Position numbers and translations under genes: made by a program. 47,864 bases of DNA from Bacillus sp. FJAT-42315 (lineage in GTDB: Bacteria > Bacillota > Bacilli > Bacillales > Domibacillaceae). The notes beneath the pieces were generated by a model. That model was not told the DNA's origin. It did not search any database and saw only the letters and a list, made by a program, of their open reading frames with translations. Positions within the stretch are counted from its first letter, which is position 1, and each line of letters starts with the position of its first letter. The stretch spans positions 1,643,216-1,691,079 of the forward strand of contig NZ_KZ454941.1 of the NCBI RefSeq assembly GCF_002797375.1. Direction: 5' to 3'. Below, in pieces: positions 1 to 9,013 of the stretch.

Positions 1-1
1 A

Positions 2-826
2 GGCGAAAAGATTTCGTTAGAAGATTTGGTGTACGGCTTAATGTTGCGCTCAGGAAATGATGCGGCTGTCGCGATCGCTGAACATGTAGGCGGAAGCAAA
101 GAGGGATTTGTATTTTTAATGAATGAAAAGGCGAAGGAAATCGGCATGAAGAATACTCACTTTGCTAATCCACACGGCTTAGATGATAGTGAAAAGCATC
201 GTTCCACCGCTTATGATATGGCACTTTTGACAAGATACGCGATGAAAAATGCTAAGTATCGTGAAATAGCTGGAACGAAAAAACATCGAGTCAAAGATCC
301 AAGTGGTGAGTGGGATCGCATTTGGCATAATAAAAATCGTTTATTGACAGAAAAGTATGAATATTGCACAGGAGGGAAAACAGGTTATACGAAAAAAGCT
401 CATCGAACATTAGTAACAACGGCGACGAAGGGGGATATGGATTTAATTGCAGTGACCTTGGATGCATCTGATGATTGGAATGACCACATCTATATGTACG
501 AATCGAGCTTTGAACAATATGATCCTAAGGTGATTTTGCATAAAAAAGCAATTAAGATAAACAATTCTTTTTATGATGGTCATATCTACTTAAAAAGAGA
601 TGTACTATTCCCGCTCACAAAAGAAGAGGAAGAACAACTCTCCATTCATTATAAGCTACTGAAACCGAAAAAAAGCTGGAAACGAGGAAAGGTGCCTGAG
701 GTGGTCGGACAAGCTGAAGCTTTTTTAAATAAAGAAAAAGTATTTACAATCCCTATTTATTATAAACAGGAGAAAAACGATGAGCAGAAATCTCTATGGG
801 AGAAGTGGAAGGAATGGTGGTCATGA
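2..826 (+). CDS. dacB: D-alanyl-D-alanine carboxypeptidase DacB, 5' truncated
   Basis: This is the C-terminal part (274 residues seen) of a low-molecular-weight penicillin-binding protein of the DacB/PBP5* type, which trims D-alanine from spore cortex peptidoglycan precursors. The fragment opens in frame at base 2. The second active-site motif appears as RSGNDAA near the start and the third as GGKTGYTKKAHR around residues 123-134; the SxxK serine motif must lie before the window edge. The C-terminal part after about residue 180 is the usual extension domain. It is followed by spmA and spmB, the order of the Bacillus subtilis dacB operon, which is sigma-E controlled there. The dacB assignment over other DD-carboxypeptidases rests mainly on this context. 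Confidence 0.92.
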   Translation, partial: GEKISLEDLVYGLMLRSGNDAAVAIAEHVGGSKEGFVFLMNEKAKEIGMKNTHFANPHGLDDSEKHRSTAYDMALLTRYAMKNAKYREIAGTKKHRVKDPSGEWDRIWHNKNRLLTEKYEYCTGGKTGYTKKAHRTLVTTATKGDMDLIAVTLDASDDWNDHIYMYESSFEQYDPKVILHKKAIKINNSFYDGHIYLKRDVLFPLTKEEEEQLSIHYKLLKPKKSWKRGKVPEVVGQAEAFLNKEKVFTIPIYYKQEKNDEQKSLWEKWKEWWS

Positions 827-847
827 TCAATGATGGTGAAATGAATC

Positions 848-1441
848 ATGGTTAATTATATTTGGGTAGGGATGACCTTAATTGGGCTAATTTTTGCAGC
901 GATCAATGGCAAAATGAATGAGGTGAATAAAGCGGTATTTGAAGCCTCTGGAGAAGCTGTGACCATTTGTATCGGTTTAATTAGCGTGCTTGTGTTTTGG
1001 CTTGGCATCATGAAAATAGCTGAGAAAGCCGGTATGCTCAAGCAACTTGCTCATTTGTTCAAGCCAATCGCGAAACGATTATTCCCGGATATCCCGAATG
1101 ACCATCCAGCGATGGGCTACATTTTGTCGAATATGACGGCTAATATGTTTGGGCTTGGTAATGCGGCGACGCCGTTTGGGATTAAAGCGATGGAGGAATT
1201 AAAGCGATTGAACGGAGGAAAAAGTGAAGCGAGTCGCTCCATGATTACTTTTTTAGCGTTGAATACATCGAGCCTTACGATTATACCAACGACGATCTTA
1301 GCGATCCGTTTTTCTTATGAATCTGCTTCCCCAGCTGAAATTGTGGCGCCTACCCTGTTTGCAACAGCTTGTTCTACGACGTTTGCGATCATGATTGACC
1401 GTTATTTCCACTCTCGTCGCACACGAAAGGGAGGGGGATAA
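848..1441 (+). CDS. spmA: spore maturation protein SpmA
   Basis: The 197-residue integral membrane protein matches SpmA of spore formers closely in length and sequence (for example the stretch PDIPNDHPAMGYILSN and the GLGNAATPFGIKAMEEL segment). It carries the Gate / nucleoside-recognition domain with several hydrophobic helices. SpmA and SpmB are needed for spore core dehydration and heat resistance in Bacillus; their molecular activity is not settled. The ATG at 848 gives the conserved N-terminus MVNYIWVGMT; the ribosome site (GGTGA at 834-838) is weak. It lies 21 bases after dacB and its TAA is directly followed by the spmB ATG, so translation is probably coupled. Confidence 0.95.
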   Translation: MVNYIWVGMTLIGLIFAAINGKMNEVNKAVFEASGEAVTICIGLISVLVFWLGIMKIAEKAGMLKQLAHLFKPIAKRLFPDIPNDHPAMGYILSNMTANMFGLGNAATPFGIKAMEELKRLNGGKSEASRSMITFLALNTSSLTIIPTTILAIRFSYESASPAEIVAPTLFATACSTTFAIMIDRYFHSRRTRKGGG

Positions 1442-1972
1442 ATGGCTTGGCTTTCGATCATTTCTATTTGGATTATCCCCCTCATCATCGGCTTCATTCT
1501 ACTTTACGGTACGTTCAAAAAAGTTCCCACATATGAAACATTTGTTGAAGGAGGAAAAGAGGGAATCCACATTGCCGTCTCGATTATTCCTTATTTAGTC
1601 GGGATGATGGTATCGATTGCGATCTTTCGAGCTTCTGGGGCTCTTGAAAGTGTCGTAGACTGGATGCGGCCGCTCCTACTATCGATCGGTCTAGCACCAG
1701 AAGTCTTTCCGCTCGCTTTAATTCGCCCCATTTCAGGAACGGCGGCGTTGGGGATGGTGAGCGATTTAATAGCTACTTATGGGCCGGATTCGTATATTGG
1801 CCGTTTAGCTTCTGTGATGCAAGGAAGTACAGATACAACCTTTTATGTATTGACGATTTATTTTGGCGCGGTTGGCATCAAGCAAATGGGTGATGCATTA
1901 AAAGTCGGCTTACTTGCCGATTTGGCTGGATTTGTAGCCGCTATTTTTATCGTTTCATGGATGTTTTCATAA
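1442..1972 (+). CDS. spmB: spore maturation protein SpmB
   Basis: A 176-residue membrane protein with the same Gate / nucleoside-recognition fold as SpmA. Conserved segments include a GTFKKVPTYETFVEGGKEG-type region after the first helix and the GSTDTTFYVLTIYFGAVG segment near residue 127-145. It acts with SpmA in spore dehydration. The ATG abuts the spmA stop and the RBS (AGGGAGGGGG) lies in the end of spmA. It is the last gene of the dacB-spmA-spmB unit: a clear terminator follows at 1973. Confidence 0.95.
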   Translation: MAWLSIISIWIIPLIIGFILLYGTFKKVPTYETFVEGGKEGIHIAVSIIPYLVGMMVSIAIFRASGALESVVDWMRPLLLSIGLAPEVFPLALIRPISGTAALGMVSDLIATYGPDSYIGRLASVMQGSTDTTFYVLTIYFGAVGIKQMGDALKVGLLADLAGFVAAIFIVSWMFS

Positions 1973-2001
1973 AAACTGTTCCGTTGCGGAGCAGTTTTTT
2001 T
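1973..2001 (+). terminator. Rho-independent terminator after spmB
   Basis: An 11-bp stem AAACTGTTCCG / CGGAGCAGTTT (one G-T wobble) with loop TTG(C) is followed by a T run. It starts immediately after the spmB stop and ends the dacB operon. Confidence 0.85.
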
Positions 2002-2102
2002 AATGGATTTATACGTTGTGAATAGTGTCTGCGGCTTTTCTTATTTCAATCGATGTGTAATAATGCATAATGACACATATTGAAGAATTTAGAGGTGATG
2101 GA

Positions 2103-2834
2103 ATGGAGCGGCTACAAAAAGTGATCGCACAAGCTGGATTTGCGTCAAGACGTAAAGCAGAGCAACTAATAATAGAAGGAAAAGTAACAGTGAATGGGAA
2201 AGTGGTAACAGAGCTCGGAACGAAAGTGTCCCCTTCTGACAAAGTAGAAGTGGGTGGTGTTCCTGTTGAAGGGCAAGAGAAGGTTTATTTTTTATTTTAT
2301 AAACCGCGTGGCGTCATTTCAGCAGTTTCCGACGATAAAAACCGCAAAGTCGTAACGGATTATTTTCCGTTGATTGAACAAAGAATTTTTCCAGTCGGAA
2401 GGCTTGATTATGACACATCAGGTTTGCTACTTTTAACGAATGATGGAGAGTTTGCTAACTTATTAACGCATCCACGTTATGAAATTGATAAAACCTATGT
2501 GGCGCGCCTTAACGGTATTCCTCAGCGCTATATGTTAAAGCAGCTAGCTTCGGGCATCAAGCTAGAGGATGGGAAAACAGCGCCAGCGAAGGTGAAAGAG
2601 CTGTCTGTCGATAAAAAGAAGCAACGAGCCAATATTGAAATTACGATTCACGAAGGTCGAAATCGTCAAGTGCGTCGCATGTTTGAAGCGATCGGCTTCG
2701 AGGTTCAAAAGCTAAAGCGTGAAAGATACGCATTTTTAACGTTAAAAGGGTTGAATGCCGGGGAGTTTCGCGAGTTAACAGCTCATGAAGTGAAGCAACT
2801 ACGTACATTAGCTGAAACAGGGATGTTGCGTTGA
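2103..2834 (+). CDS. rluB: 23S rRNA pseudouridine synthase RluB
   Basis: A 243-residue pseudouridine synthase of the RsuA/RluB/E/F family. Residues 2-60 form an S4 RNA-binding domain (MERLQKVIAQAGFASRRKAE), followed by the catalytic domain with the GRLDYDTSGLLLLTNDGE motif, whose Asp is the catalytic residue of the family, and the EGRNRQVRRMFEA motif. B. subtilis RluB (YpuL) modifies helix 89-90 region uridines of 23S rRNA and is nearly identical in length. The start is placed at ATG 2103 because GAGGTGATGGA just upstream is a good RBS and the protein begins exactly like known RluB; an ATG at 2070 would add 11 unsupported residues. It sits between the sporulation operon and resA. Confidence 0.95.
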   Translation: MERLQKVIAQAGFASRRKAEQLIIEGKVTVNGKVVTELGTKVSPSDKVEVGGVPVEGQEKVYFLFYKPRGVISAVSDDKNRKVVTDYFPLIEQRIFPVGRLDYDTSGLLLLTNDGEFANLLTHPRYEIDKTYVARLNGIPQRYMLKQLASGIKLEDGKTAPAKVKELSVDKKKQRANIEITIHEGRNRQVRRMFEAIGFEVQKLKRERYAFLTLKGLNAGEFRELTAHEVKQLRTLAETGMLR

Positions 2835-2847
2835 CAAGAAATTGTCA
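2832..2847. promoter_or_regulatory. palindrome upstream of resA, possible operator
   Basis: TGACAA-GAAA-TTGTCA is a perfect 6-bp inverted repeat with a 4-base centre. It overlaps the rluB stop codon and ends 45 bases before the -10 box of resA. There is no T run directly after it, so it is not a good terminator. The spacing would suit an activator or repressor site; ResD and CcpA act at resA in B. subtilis, but this sequence is not a clear match to either site. Confidence 0.3.
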
Positions 2848-2888
2848 CACATCCTTCAAATCCCTTTTTTTTAGGAAAAACACGAAAA

Positions 2889-2897
2889 TGGTATAAT
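2889..2897 (+). promoter_or_regulatory. predicted sigma-A extended -10 promoter of resABC
   Basis: TGGTATAAT is a perfect -10 hexamer with the TGn extension. The sequence 17 bases upstream (TTTTAG) is a poor -35 box, which is common for extended -10 or activator-dependent promoters such as resA. The transcript start would lie about 60 bases before the resA start codon. Confidence 0.6.
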
Positions 2898-2959
2898 GGT
2901 GTAAAGGTTCAATACGTAAAACATAACAATGGTATGTGACATCGGGAGGGGATCACTTC

Positions 2960-3493
2960 TTGGATAAAAGAAAACAACGGTTTATTATGCGTTCTGTCAT
3001 TTTAGCTATTTTAGCGATAGCTGTCGGCTATACGCTTTATACGAATTTGACAAAAGAGGCGCGTGGCACTTTGCAAGTAGGGGACGAGGCGCCTGATTTT
3101 GTATTAACGGACCTTTCAGGAGAGAAGCATCAGCTGTCGGATTATAAAGGAAAAGGTGTGTTTCTTAATTTCTGGGGAACGTGGTGTGCCCCATGTAAAG
3201 AAGAGATGCCTCATATGGAAACGGTGTCAAAAGAATTTAAAGATCAAGGGGTAGAAGTTTTAGCTGTGAACGTTGGCGATTCGGAATTACAAACGAAGAA
3301 TTTCGCTAAACAATATGGCTTAACGTTTCCGATTGCGATCGATACAACGAAAGAAGTAGAAAAGGCATATGGAGTAAGTAGACTTCCAGCTACATATATG
3401 ATTAATGCAGAAGGAAAAGTGGAAGAAATCGTTGTTGGTGGACTCGTGAAAGAAGAACAGGTGAGAGCTTTATTTGAAAAAGTGAAACCATAA
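2960..3493 (+). CDS. resA: thiol-disulfide oxidoreductase ResA
   Basis: A 177-residue membrane-anchored thioredoxin-like protein that keeps apocytochrome c haem-binding cysteines reduced outside the membrane. A signal anchor lies at residues about 9-27; the thioredoxin fold follows with the active site FWGTWCAPCKEEMP (CxxC). The TTG at 2960 is chosen because GGGAGGGG lies 8 bases upstream and because the N-terminus MDKRKQRF matches the short basic start of known ResA proteins; an upstream in-frame GTG at 2936 lacks a good RBS. It is the first gene of resABC, 17 bases before resB. Confidence 0.93.
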   Translation: MDKRKQRFIMRSVILAILAIAVGYTLYTNLTKEARGTLQVGDEAPDFVLTDLSGEKHQLSDYKGKGVFLNFWGTWCAPCKEEMPHMETVSKEFKDQGVEVLAVNVGDSELQTKNFAKQYGLTFPIAIDTTKEVEKAYGVSRLPATYMINAEGKVEEIVVGGLVKEEQVRALFEKVKP

Positions 3494-3510
3494 TTTTAAG
3501 GAGTTTTGAA

Positions 3511-5127
3511 ATGGAGAAAGTTAAATGTGAATGTGGCCATGTCAATCCTCACGGAACGATTCTATGTGAATCATGCGGGAGAGCGCTAACCGAAGAAGCG
3601 AAACAAGAAAAGCTGCACGATATGCGCTATGAAGGCAGCGCCCGCCGGTCACAAACGTATCAAAAAACATTCGTTGACAAAATATGGAATTTCTTTTCTT
3701 CTGTTAAAGTAGGGATTTGGCTAATCGTTTTAACGCTTGTTGCATCATCCATTGGAACCATTTTTCCGCAAAAGCTATTTATTCCTCAAAATATACCGCC
3801 TGAACAATATTATGAAGATGTGTATGGCTTTGCGGGGAAACTATATTATATGTTTGGCTTTTATGATTTATATAATTCCGCTTGGTTTATTGCTTTAATT
3901 GCATCTATCGGTGTGTCTCTTGTGATTTGTAGCCTTGACCGTGTGATTCCGCTGTATCGCGCGTTAAAGAATCAACGAGTCGCTCGTCATGCTTCCTTTA
4001 TGAATAAACAGCGCTTTTTCACGAAGCAGGAAGTGAAATTGAGTGAGGACGAGTGGAGTGAAGTTAAGAAAAAATTAGCAAGTAAGCGTTATAAGCTTCG
4101 AGAAGAAGAAGGTAGCTTACTCGCGGAAAAAAATCGCTTTTCTCGTTGGGGTCCTTACGTCAATCACGTCGGTCTTATTATTTTTCTATTTGGTGCAATG
4201 CTTCGTTCGATGGATGGCATGTATGTCGATGAAACATTGTTTGTTCGTGAAGGAGCTACTTTAGAAATTCCAGGGACGAACGGCGAATATTATTTAAAAA
4301 ATGAAAAATTTATCGTTGAAAACTATGATAAAGACAAAGATCCTGAAGTGTTTGATCAAGCACTTGATCGGACAAATGGTGTAGTGAAGAATTATCAAAC
4401 AAATGCTATTCTTTACCGAGATGAAAATCAAGGGTTACCTGGTGCGGAACCAAAGCTAACGAAGGTGAAATCAGGAGAAATTCGTGTAAATGAACCATTT
4501 AAATTTGACAACTACGCTCTTTATCAAGATAGCTTCACTAAAGACGAACTGAAGTCAATGGAGTTTGGTTTAACGAATAAAGCAACACAAGAAGAGGTTG
4601 GAAAGGTCAAAATCGATCTGTTAAAACCTAAAGATGTGTATGATCTTGGAAATGGATATAAAGTAGAATTGATTGGTTATTTTCCAGACTATGCTGGATT
4701 TTCTGAAGCAGGAGAACCGACGACAAGGTCTCCTAATCCAAATAATCCTGCCTTTTTCTTTAAAATGATCTCTCCTGAGCATCCAAAAGGGGAAATTAGT
4801 TTCGTCGCGATTCGTAAAACATTAGAGCCTGTTGGAGAAACTGAGTACAAAATGGAGTTCAAAGGGATTGAGACCCGTAACATTTCTGTGCTGACGGTGC
4901 GTAAAGATTTAACGTTATGGATTTTAGCTATTGGTGGAGCGATCTTCATGATTGGCGTTGTTCAAGGCGCTTATTGGAATCATCGTCGTTTATGGATTCG
5001 CCAAATTGATAACGAAGTATACGTAGCCGCTCACACGAATAAAAATTGGCATGGGTTGAAGCGAGAAATTGATGCTGCGATCGGTTCAACGAGAGTACCG
5101 ATGTTAGAGGATCAACAAAAGTCATAA
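3511..5127 (+). CDS. resB: cytochrome c biogenesis protein ResB (System II, CcsB type)
   Basis: The 538-residue protein matches Bacillus ResB along its length. It begins with a small zinc-ribbon-like segment (CECGHVNPHGTILCESCG, four cysteines) that is also present in the B. subtilis protein. Membrane helices are seen near residues 65-85, 125-145, 215-232 and 470-490, with a large extracytoplasmic domain (about 235-465) between the last two. With ResC it forms the System II haem export and cytochrome c synthetase complex. An RBS (AAGGAG) precedes the ATG. It is in one transcript with resA and resC. Confidence 0.95.
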   Translation: MEKVKCECGHVNPHGTILCESCGRALTEEAKQEKLHDMRYEGSARRSQTYQKTFVDKIWNFFSSVKVGIWLIVLTLVASSIGTIFPQKLFIPQNIPPEQYYEDVYGFAGKLYYMFGFYDLYNSAWFIALIASIGVSLVICSLDRVIPLYRALKNQRVARHASFMNKQRFFTKQEVKLSEDEWSEVKKKLASKRYKLREEEGSLLAEKNRFSRWGPYVNHVGLIIFLFGAMLRSMDGMYVDETLFVREGATLEIPGTNGEYYLKNEKFIVENYDKDKDPEVFDQALDRTNGVVKNYQTNAILYRDENQGLPGAEPKLTKVKSGEIRVNEPFKFDNYALYQDSFTKDELKSMEFGLTNKATQEEVGKVKIDLLKPKDVYDLGNGYKVELIGYFPDYAGFSEAGEPTTRSPNPNNPAFFFKMISPEHPKGEISFVAIRKTLEPVGETEYKMEFKGIETRNISVLTVRKDLTLWILAIGGAIFMIGVVQGAYWNHRRLWIRQIDNEVYVAAHTNKNWHGLKREIDAAIGSTRVPMLEDQQKS

Positions 5128-5142
5128 TAGGGGGGAATGAAG

Positions 5143-6336
5143 ATGTCTGACTTAGTTCAATGGAGCGGGAATCTTCTTTATGCTTCATTTATATTATACT
5201 TATTGGCAACATTTTTATTCGGAGGAGCCGTTCGCCAGAAGAAAGATAATCAAAAACAAGAAGAAAATCGCTGGGGTAAGTTAGGGTTTGCGGTTACAGT
5301 CATCGGCTTCATTGCCCAGTTAGGTTACTTTATTACGCGTTGGATCGCTTCAGGTCATGCACCTGTTAGCAATCTGTTTGAATTTGTGACCTTCTTCGCG
5401 ATGATGTTAGTTGGAGCATTTATTATCATTTATTTAATGTATCGTCTACCTGTGCTAGGATTGTTTGCCTTGCCGGTGGCGACGATCATCATTGCATATG
5501 CCAGCATGTTTCCGAGAGAGATTAGCCCACTGATTCCGGCGCTTCAAAGTGATTGGTTACATATTCACGTGACAACGGTCGCGGCAGCGGAAGGGATTTT
5601 GGCGATTAGCTTTGTTGCGGGATTAATTTATTTAGTGAAAAATATTGATCAATCGAAAAGAAGCAAGCAAACGATTTGGTTAGAGGTCGTGATGTTCAGT
5701 CTTGTCGCAACGATTGGCTTCGTCATTGTCACAACAGCGTTTAATCTTACCGGATATGAAGCGAAATTTGACTATATCAATAAAGATGGGAATCCGGCGC
5801 AGGAAACGTTTCTCATGCCAGCGATTATCGGTCCAAACGAAGGCCAATTAATAACGGATGGCAAGTTTGACTCAATCGTAGAGGTTCCTGGTTTTATTAA
5901 TGCGAAAAAGTTGAATACCCTTGTTTGGTCACTAGTAGCTGGACTTCTACTTTATTTAGCCATTCGCCTTGTGGCTCGTAAGCGAATTGGTGCACTTGTA
6001 CAGCCTTTTGTGAAAAATGTGAATTCAGATTTAATGGATGAAGTAAGTTATCGTGCGGTCTTAATAGGTTTTCCGGTCTTTACTCTCGGAGGGTTGATCT
6101 TTGCGATGATCTGGGCACAAATTGCTTGGTCTAGATTTTGGGGATGGGACCCGAAAGAGGTATGGGCACTGATTACATGGTTATTTTATGCAGCCTTTTT
6201 ACATCTTCGGTTATCGAAAGGTTGGCATGGAGAAAAGTCCGCTTGGCTTGCTGTGATTGGTTTTGTCATTATTATGTTCAACTTAGTAGCGGTGAACTTA
6301 GTAATAGCAGGGCTTCACTCGTACGCAACACCGTAA
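5143..6336 (+). CDS. resC: cytochrome c biogenesis protein ResC (CcsA type)
   Basis: A polytopic membrane protein of 397 residues with the haem-handling tryptophan-rich WWD signature, seen here as [14 protein letters not shown] near residue 330, and conserved histidines in helices ([21 protein letters not shown]). It partners ResB in moving haem to apocytochrome c. The ATG at 5143 is preferred to 5137 because the AGGGGG ribosome site ends 7 bases before it. Seventeen bases separate it from resB. A strong terminator follows, so resDE is at least partly separately transcribed. Confidence 0.95.
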   Translation: MSDLVQWSGNLLYASFILYLLATFLFGGAVRQKKDNQKQEENRWGKLGFAVTVIGFIAQLGYFITRWIASGHAPVSNLFEFVTFFAMMLVGAFIIIYLMYRLPVLGLFALPVATIIIAYASMFPREISPLIPALQSDWLHIHVTTVAAAEGILAISFVAGLIYLVKNIDQSKRSKQTIWLEVVMFSLVATIGFVIVTTAFNLTGYEAKFDYINKDGNPAQETFLMPAIIGPNEGQLITDGKFDSIVEVPGFINAKKLNTLVWSLVAGLLLYLAIRLVARKRIGALVQPFVKNVNSDLMDEVSYRAVLIGFPVFTLGGLIFAMIWAQIAWSRFWGWDPKEVWALITWLFYAAFLHLRLSKGWHGEKSAWLAVIGFVIIMFNLVAVNLVIAGLHSYATP

Positions 6337-6340
6337 ATAG

Positions 6341-6371
6341 AAAACCTCCGCTTCTGCGCGGAGGCTTTTTC
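6341..6371 (+). terminator. terminator after resC
   Basis: The stem CCTCCGC / GCGGAGG with loop TTCTGC is followed by CTTTTTC. It begins 8 bases after the resC stop and separates resABC from resDE. Confidence 0.85.
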
Positions 6372-6390
6372 TATATAGATAGTTGATAAA

Positions 6391-6419
6391 TTGAAAAAAA
6401 ACAAGGATTAGTTAATAAT
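6391..6419 (+). promoter_or_regulatory. possible sigma-A promoter of resDE
   Basis: TTGAAA (6391-6396), 17 bases, then AATAAT (6414-6419). It lies between the resC terminator and resD. In B. subtilis resDE also has its own promoter besides read-through from resA. Confidence 0.35.
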
Positions 6420-6472
6420 GAAAGTAATCAATAAAAAAGCATGATTGACTGTATGATTAGGAGGCTATTACG

Positions 6473-7189
6473 TTGGAAAATGAACTAAGGATTTTAGTCG
6501 TAGATGACGAGGAAAGAATTCGCCGTTTGCTGCGAATGTACTTAGAAAGAGAAAATTATGTGATTGATGAAGCTGAAGATGGAGAAATGGCTCTTGAGAT
6601 GGCTTTAACTGAAGAATATGATTGCATTTTACTGGATTTAATGATGCCAGGTAAAGACGGCATTGAAGTGTGTAGGGAATTGAGAGAGAAGAAATCGACG
6701 CCTGTTATTATGCTAACGGCAAAAGGTGAGGAAGCGAATCGCGTCCAAGGCTTTGAAGTCGGAACAGATGATTATATTGTGAAGCCGTTTAGCCCACGAG
6801 AAGTCGTTCTTCGCGTGAAAGCATTATTAAGACGTTCTTCACCAACATCCTATTTACAAACGGATACGAAATCTAAAGACTTAATTGTATACCCGCATTT
6901 AACCATTGATAATGACGCTCATCGAGTGACAGCGGATGGAGAAGAGGTCAATTTAACACCGAAGGAATATGAATTGCTATACTTTTTAGCGAAAGCGCCA
7001 GATAAAGTATTTGATCGTGAGCATTTATTAAAAGAAGTGTGGCATTATGAGTTTTTCGGAGATTTACGGACGGTGGATACACATGTGAAGCGCCTTCGTG
7101 AAAAGTTAAATAAAGTATCTGAGAAAGCGGCCAAAATGATTGTCACTGTTTGGGGAGTTGGCTACAAATTCGAGGTTGTGAATGAATGA
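6473..7189 (+). CDS. resD: response regulator ResD
   Basis: A 238-residue OmpR-family regulator. The receiver domain (residues 5-120) has the acidic pair D11-D12, the phosphoacceptor D55 in ILLDLMMPG, T83-type switch residue in IMLTAKG and the conserved Lys in VKPFSP. The C-terminal winged helix (about 140-235) includes LTPKEYELLYFLA and VDTHVKRLREKL. Near identity in motif order to B. subtilis ResD, the activator of anaerobic and aerobic respiration genes, and the ResE gene overlapping its end, make the assignment safe. The start is TTG with TAGGAGG 8 bases upstream. Confidence 0.96.
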   Translation: MENELRILVVDDEERIRRLLRMYLERENYVIDEAEDGEMALEMALTEEYDCILLDLMMPGKDGIEVCRELREKKSTPVIMLTAKGEEANRVQGFEVGTDDYIVKPFSPREVVLRVKALLRRSSPTSYLQTDTKSKDLIVYPHLTIDNDAHRVTADGEEVNLTPKEYELLYFLAKAPDKVFDREHLLKEVWHYEFFGDLRTVDTHVKRLREKLNKVSEKAAKMIVTVWGVGYKFEVVNE

Positions 7190-8961
7190 AGCTTTGGAGA
7201 AGCGTTGTAGGAAAGCTGTGGATGACGATTCTTTTACTCGTATCGTTTGTTTTATTTTTCTTAACGATTCTACAATTAGAGTTCTTTGAGAATTATCATG
7301 CGAGGGAAGTTGAAAGAGAATTGTCTGATACAGCAACAAAAATTTCAAAGGTACTTTCTGATCATGAAGACAAACAAACCGGTATGCAGGTGGCTTGGGA
7401 TTTAGTCGATGAGCCGATTCATCTGATTATTGCGGAGAATCAAGAGCGTTTTCATTATTCACCAAATGATGATTTGAGCAAAGTTTTAGAACAATCGAAA
7501 GTGGTCAATGACCCCGTGCTATCCCAAGTGTTTACAAAGGATAAGAAAGTACAGACAGAGCTACCTATTCAAGGAGGAAGTAATTCGAATCGACATGAAA
7601 ACTCGATTGTGATTGCCGTTCCATTACATATGAAGGCTGATGAAAATGGAGCAGTCATCATTTACCAATCTCTTGAAGTCATTAAAGAAACGTCTCAGCA
7701 AACAACGAGACTAATTTTGCTAGCGGCTGGAATTGCGATCGTGCTAACGACTATTTTTGCCTTTTTCTTGTCGACAAGAATTACGGCTCCTTTAAGGAAA
7801 ATGAGAGAGGCCGCAACGGAAGTGGCGAAAGGAAAGTTTGATACAAAAGTGCCGATTTTAACGACAGATGAGATTGGAGCACTCGCTACGTCCTTTAATC
7901 AAATGGCTAAGCAATTAAATTACAATATTCATGCATTGAATCAAGAGAAAGAGCAACTGGCCAGCATTTTAAGCAGTATGGCTGATGGGGTGATCACCTT
8001 TAATCGAGACGGGACGATCTTAATTACCAACCCGCCAGCGGAACGCTTTTTACAAAATTGGTATTATGAGATGGGAAATGATCATCATAATGAAACGATG
8101 CCTACTTTAGTAGCTGAACTGCTGAAAAAGGCGATTGAAACAGAAAACGAGCAAATTGGTGAACTGTCCTTAAAAAATCGTTCTTATGTCGTCATCGTCA
8201 GCCCGCTTTATAATGATAAGTCCGTTCGTGGTGTGGTGGCGGTCGTTCGTGATATGTCAGAAGAGCGACGGTTAGATAAGCTCAGAAAAGACTTCATTGC
8301 GAACGTCTCTCATGAACTTAGAACACCGATTGCGATGTTACAAGGCTATAGTGAAGCGATTGTAGATGATATCGCAGGGACGGAAGAGGAAAAAAGAGAG
8401 ATCGCCAAAATTATTCATGAAGAATCGCTGCGAATGGGGCGTCTTGTGAATGAATTGTTGGATTTAGCCCGAATGGAAGCCGGTCATATTAATTTAGAAT
8501 TAGAAGAGATAGAGTTGTCCTCGTTTATTAAGCGAGTGGCGAATAAATTTCAAGGCTTAGCAAAAGAAAAGCAAATTGAGTTGAAATTAACGATTCCTGA
8601 TGAAGATAGCTACCTCGATATCGATTCAGATCGGATTGAGCAAGTGCTGACGAATTTAATTGATAATGCTCTTCGTCATACACTAGAAAACGGCTTTGTG
8701 GAAGTGAAGCTAGAACGAAAAGCCGATGGATATGAAGTTCATGTTCAAGATTCTGGTGTCGGTATTAGCGAAGAAGACTTGCCGTTTGTATTTGAGCGGT
8801 TTTATAAAGGGGATAAAGCAAGAACAAGAGGTCAAGCAGGTACAGGACTTGGACTGTCCATTGCTAAAAATATGATCAAAGCGCATCAAGGAAGCATTAA
8901 AGTGCAAAGTCAATTAGGGAAAGGAACGACCTTTACCTTTTATTTGCCGCGAAAAAAATAA
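7186..8961 (+). CDS. resE: sensor histidine kinase ResE
   Basis: A 591-residue membrane kinase that phosphorylates ResD in response to oxygen limitation and nitric oxide. Order of parts: helix at about 8-30, extracytoplasmic region to about 165, second helix about 170-192, HAMP linker, PAS domain (about 255-360, starting SILSSMADGVITFNRDG), dimerisation domain with phosphoacceptor H376 in NVSHELRTP, and HATPase domain with N box (TNLIDNALRHT), DSGVGI and TGLGLSI. The ATG overlaps the resD stop by four bases (ATGA), indicating coupled translation. In B. subtilis sigX-rsiX follows; here it does not. Confidence 0.96.
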   Translation: MKLWRSVVGKLWMTILLLVSFVLFFLTILQLEFFENYHAREVERELSDTATKISKVLSDHEDKQTGMQVAWDLVDEPIHLIIAENQERFHYSPNDDLSKVLEQSKVVNDPVLSQVFTKDKKVQTELPIQGGSNSNRHENSIVIAVPLHMKADENGAVIIYQSLEVIKETSQQTTRLILLAAGIAIVLTTIFAFFLSTRITAPLRKMREAATEVAKGKFDTKVPILTTDEIGALATSFNQMAKQLNYNIHALNQEKEQLASILSSMADGVITFNRDGTILITNPPAERFLQNWYYEMGNDHHNETMPTLVAELLKKAIETENEQIGELSLKNRSYVVIVSPLYNDKSVRGVVAVVRDMSEERRLDKLRKDFIANVSHELRTPIAMLQGYSEAIVDDIAGTEEEKREIAKIIHEESLRMGRLVNELLDLARMEAGHINLELEEIELSSFIKRVANKFQGLAKEKQIELKLTIPDEDSYLDIDSDRIEQVLTNLIDNALRHTLENGFVEVKLERKADGYEVHVQDSGVGISEEDLPFVFERFYKGDKARTRGQAGTGLGLSIAKNMIKAHQGSIKVQSQLGKGTTFTFYLPRKK

Positions 8962-8974
8962 ATCACATAAAAAC

Positions 8975-9010
8975 ACGGGGGAGCTATTGTCTAATAGCTC
9001 CTCTTTTTTT
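8975..9010 (+). terminator. terminator after resE
   Basis: GGGGGAGCTATT-GTCT-AATAGCTCCTC forms a long stem with a 4-base loop and is followed by seven T residues. It ends the resDE transcript. Confidence 0.9.
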
Positions 9011-9013
9011 AAG

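Noticed and set aside
1395-1598. 67-residue ORF overlapping spmA and spmB
   Set aside because: It is out of frame with both well-conserved genes, has no RBS and encodes no recognisable protein.
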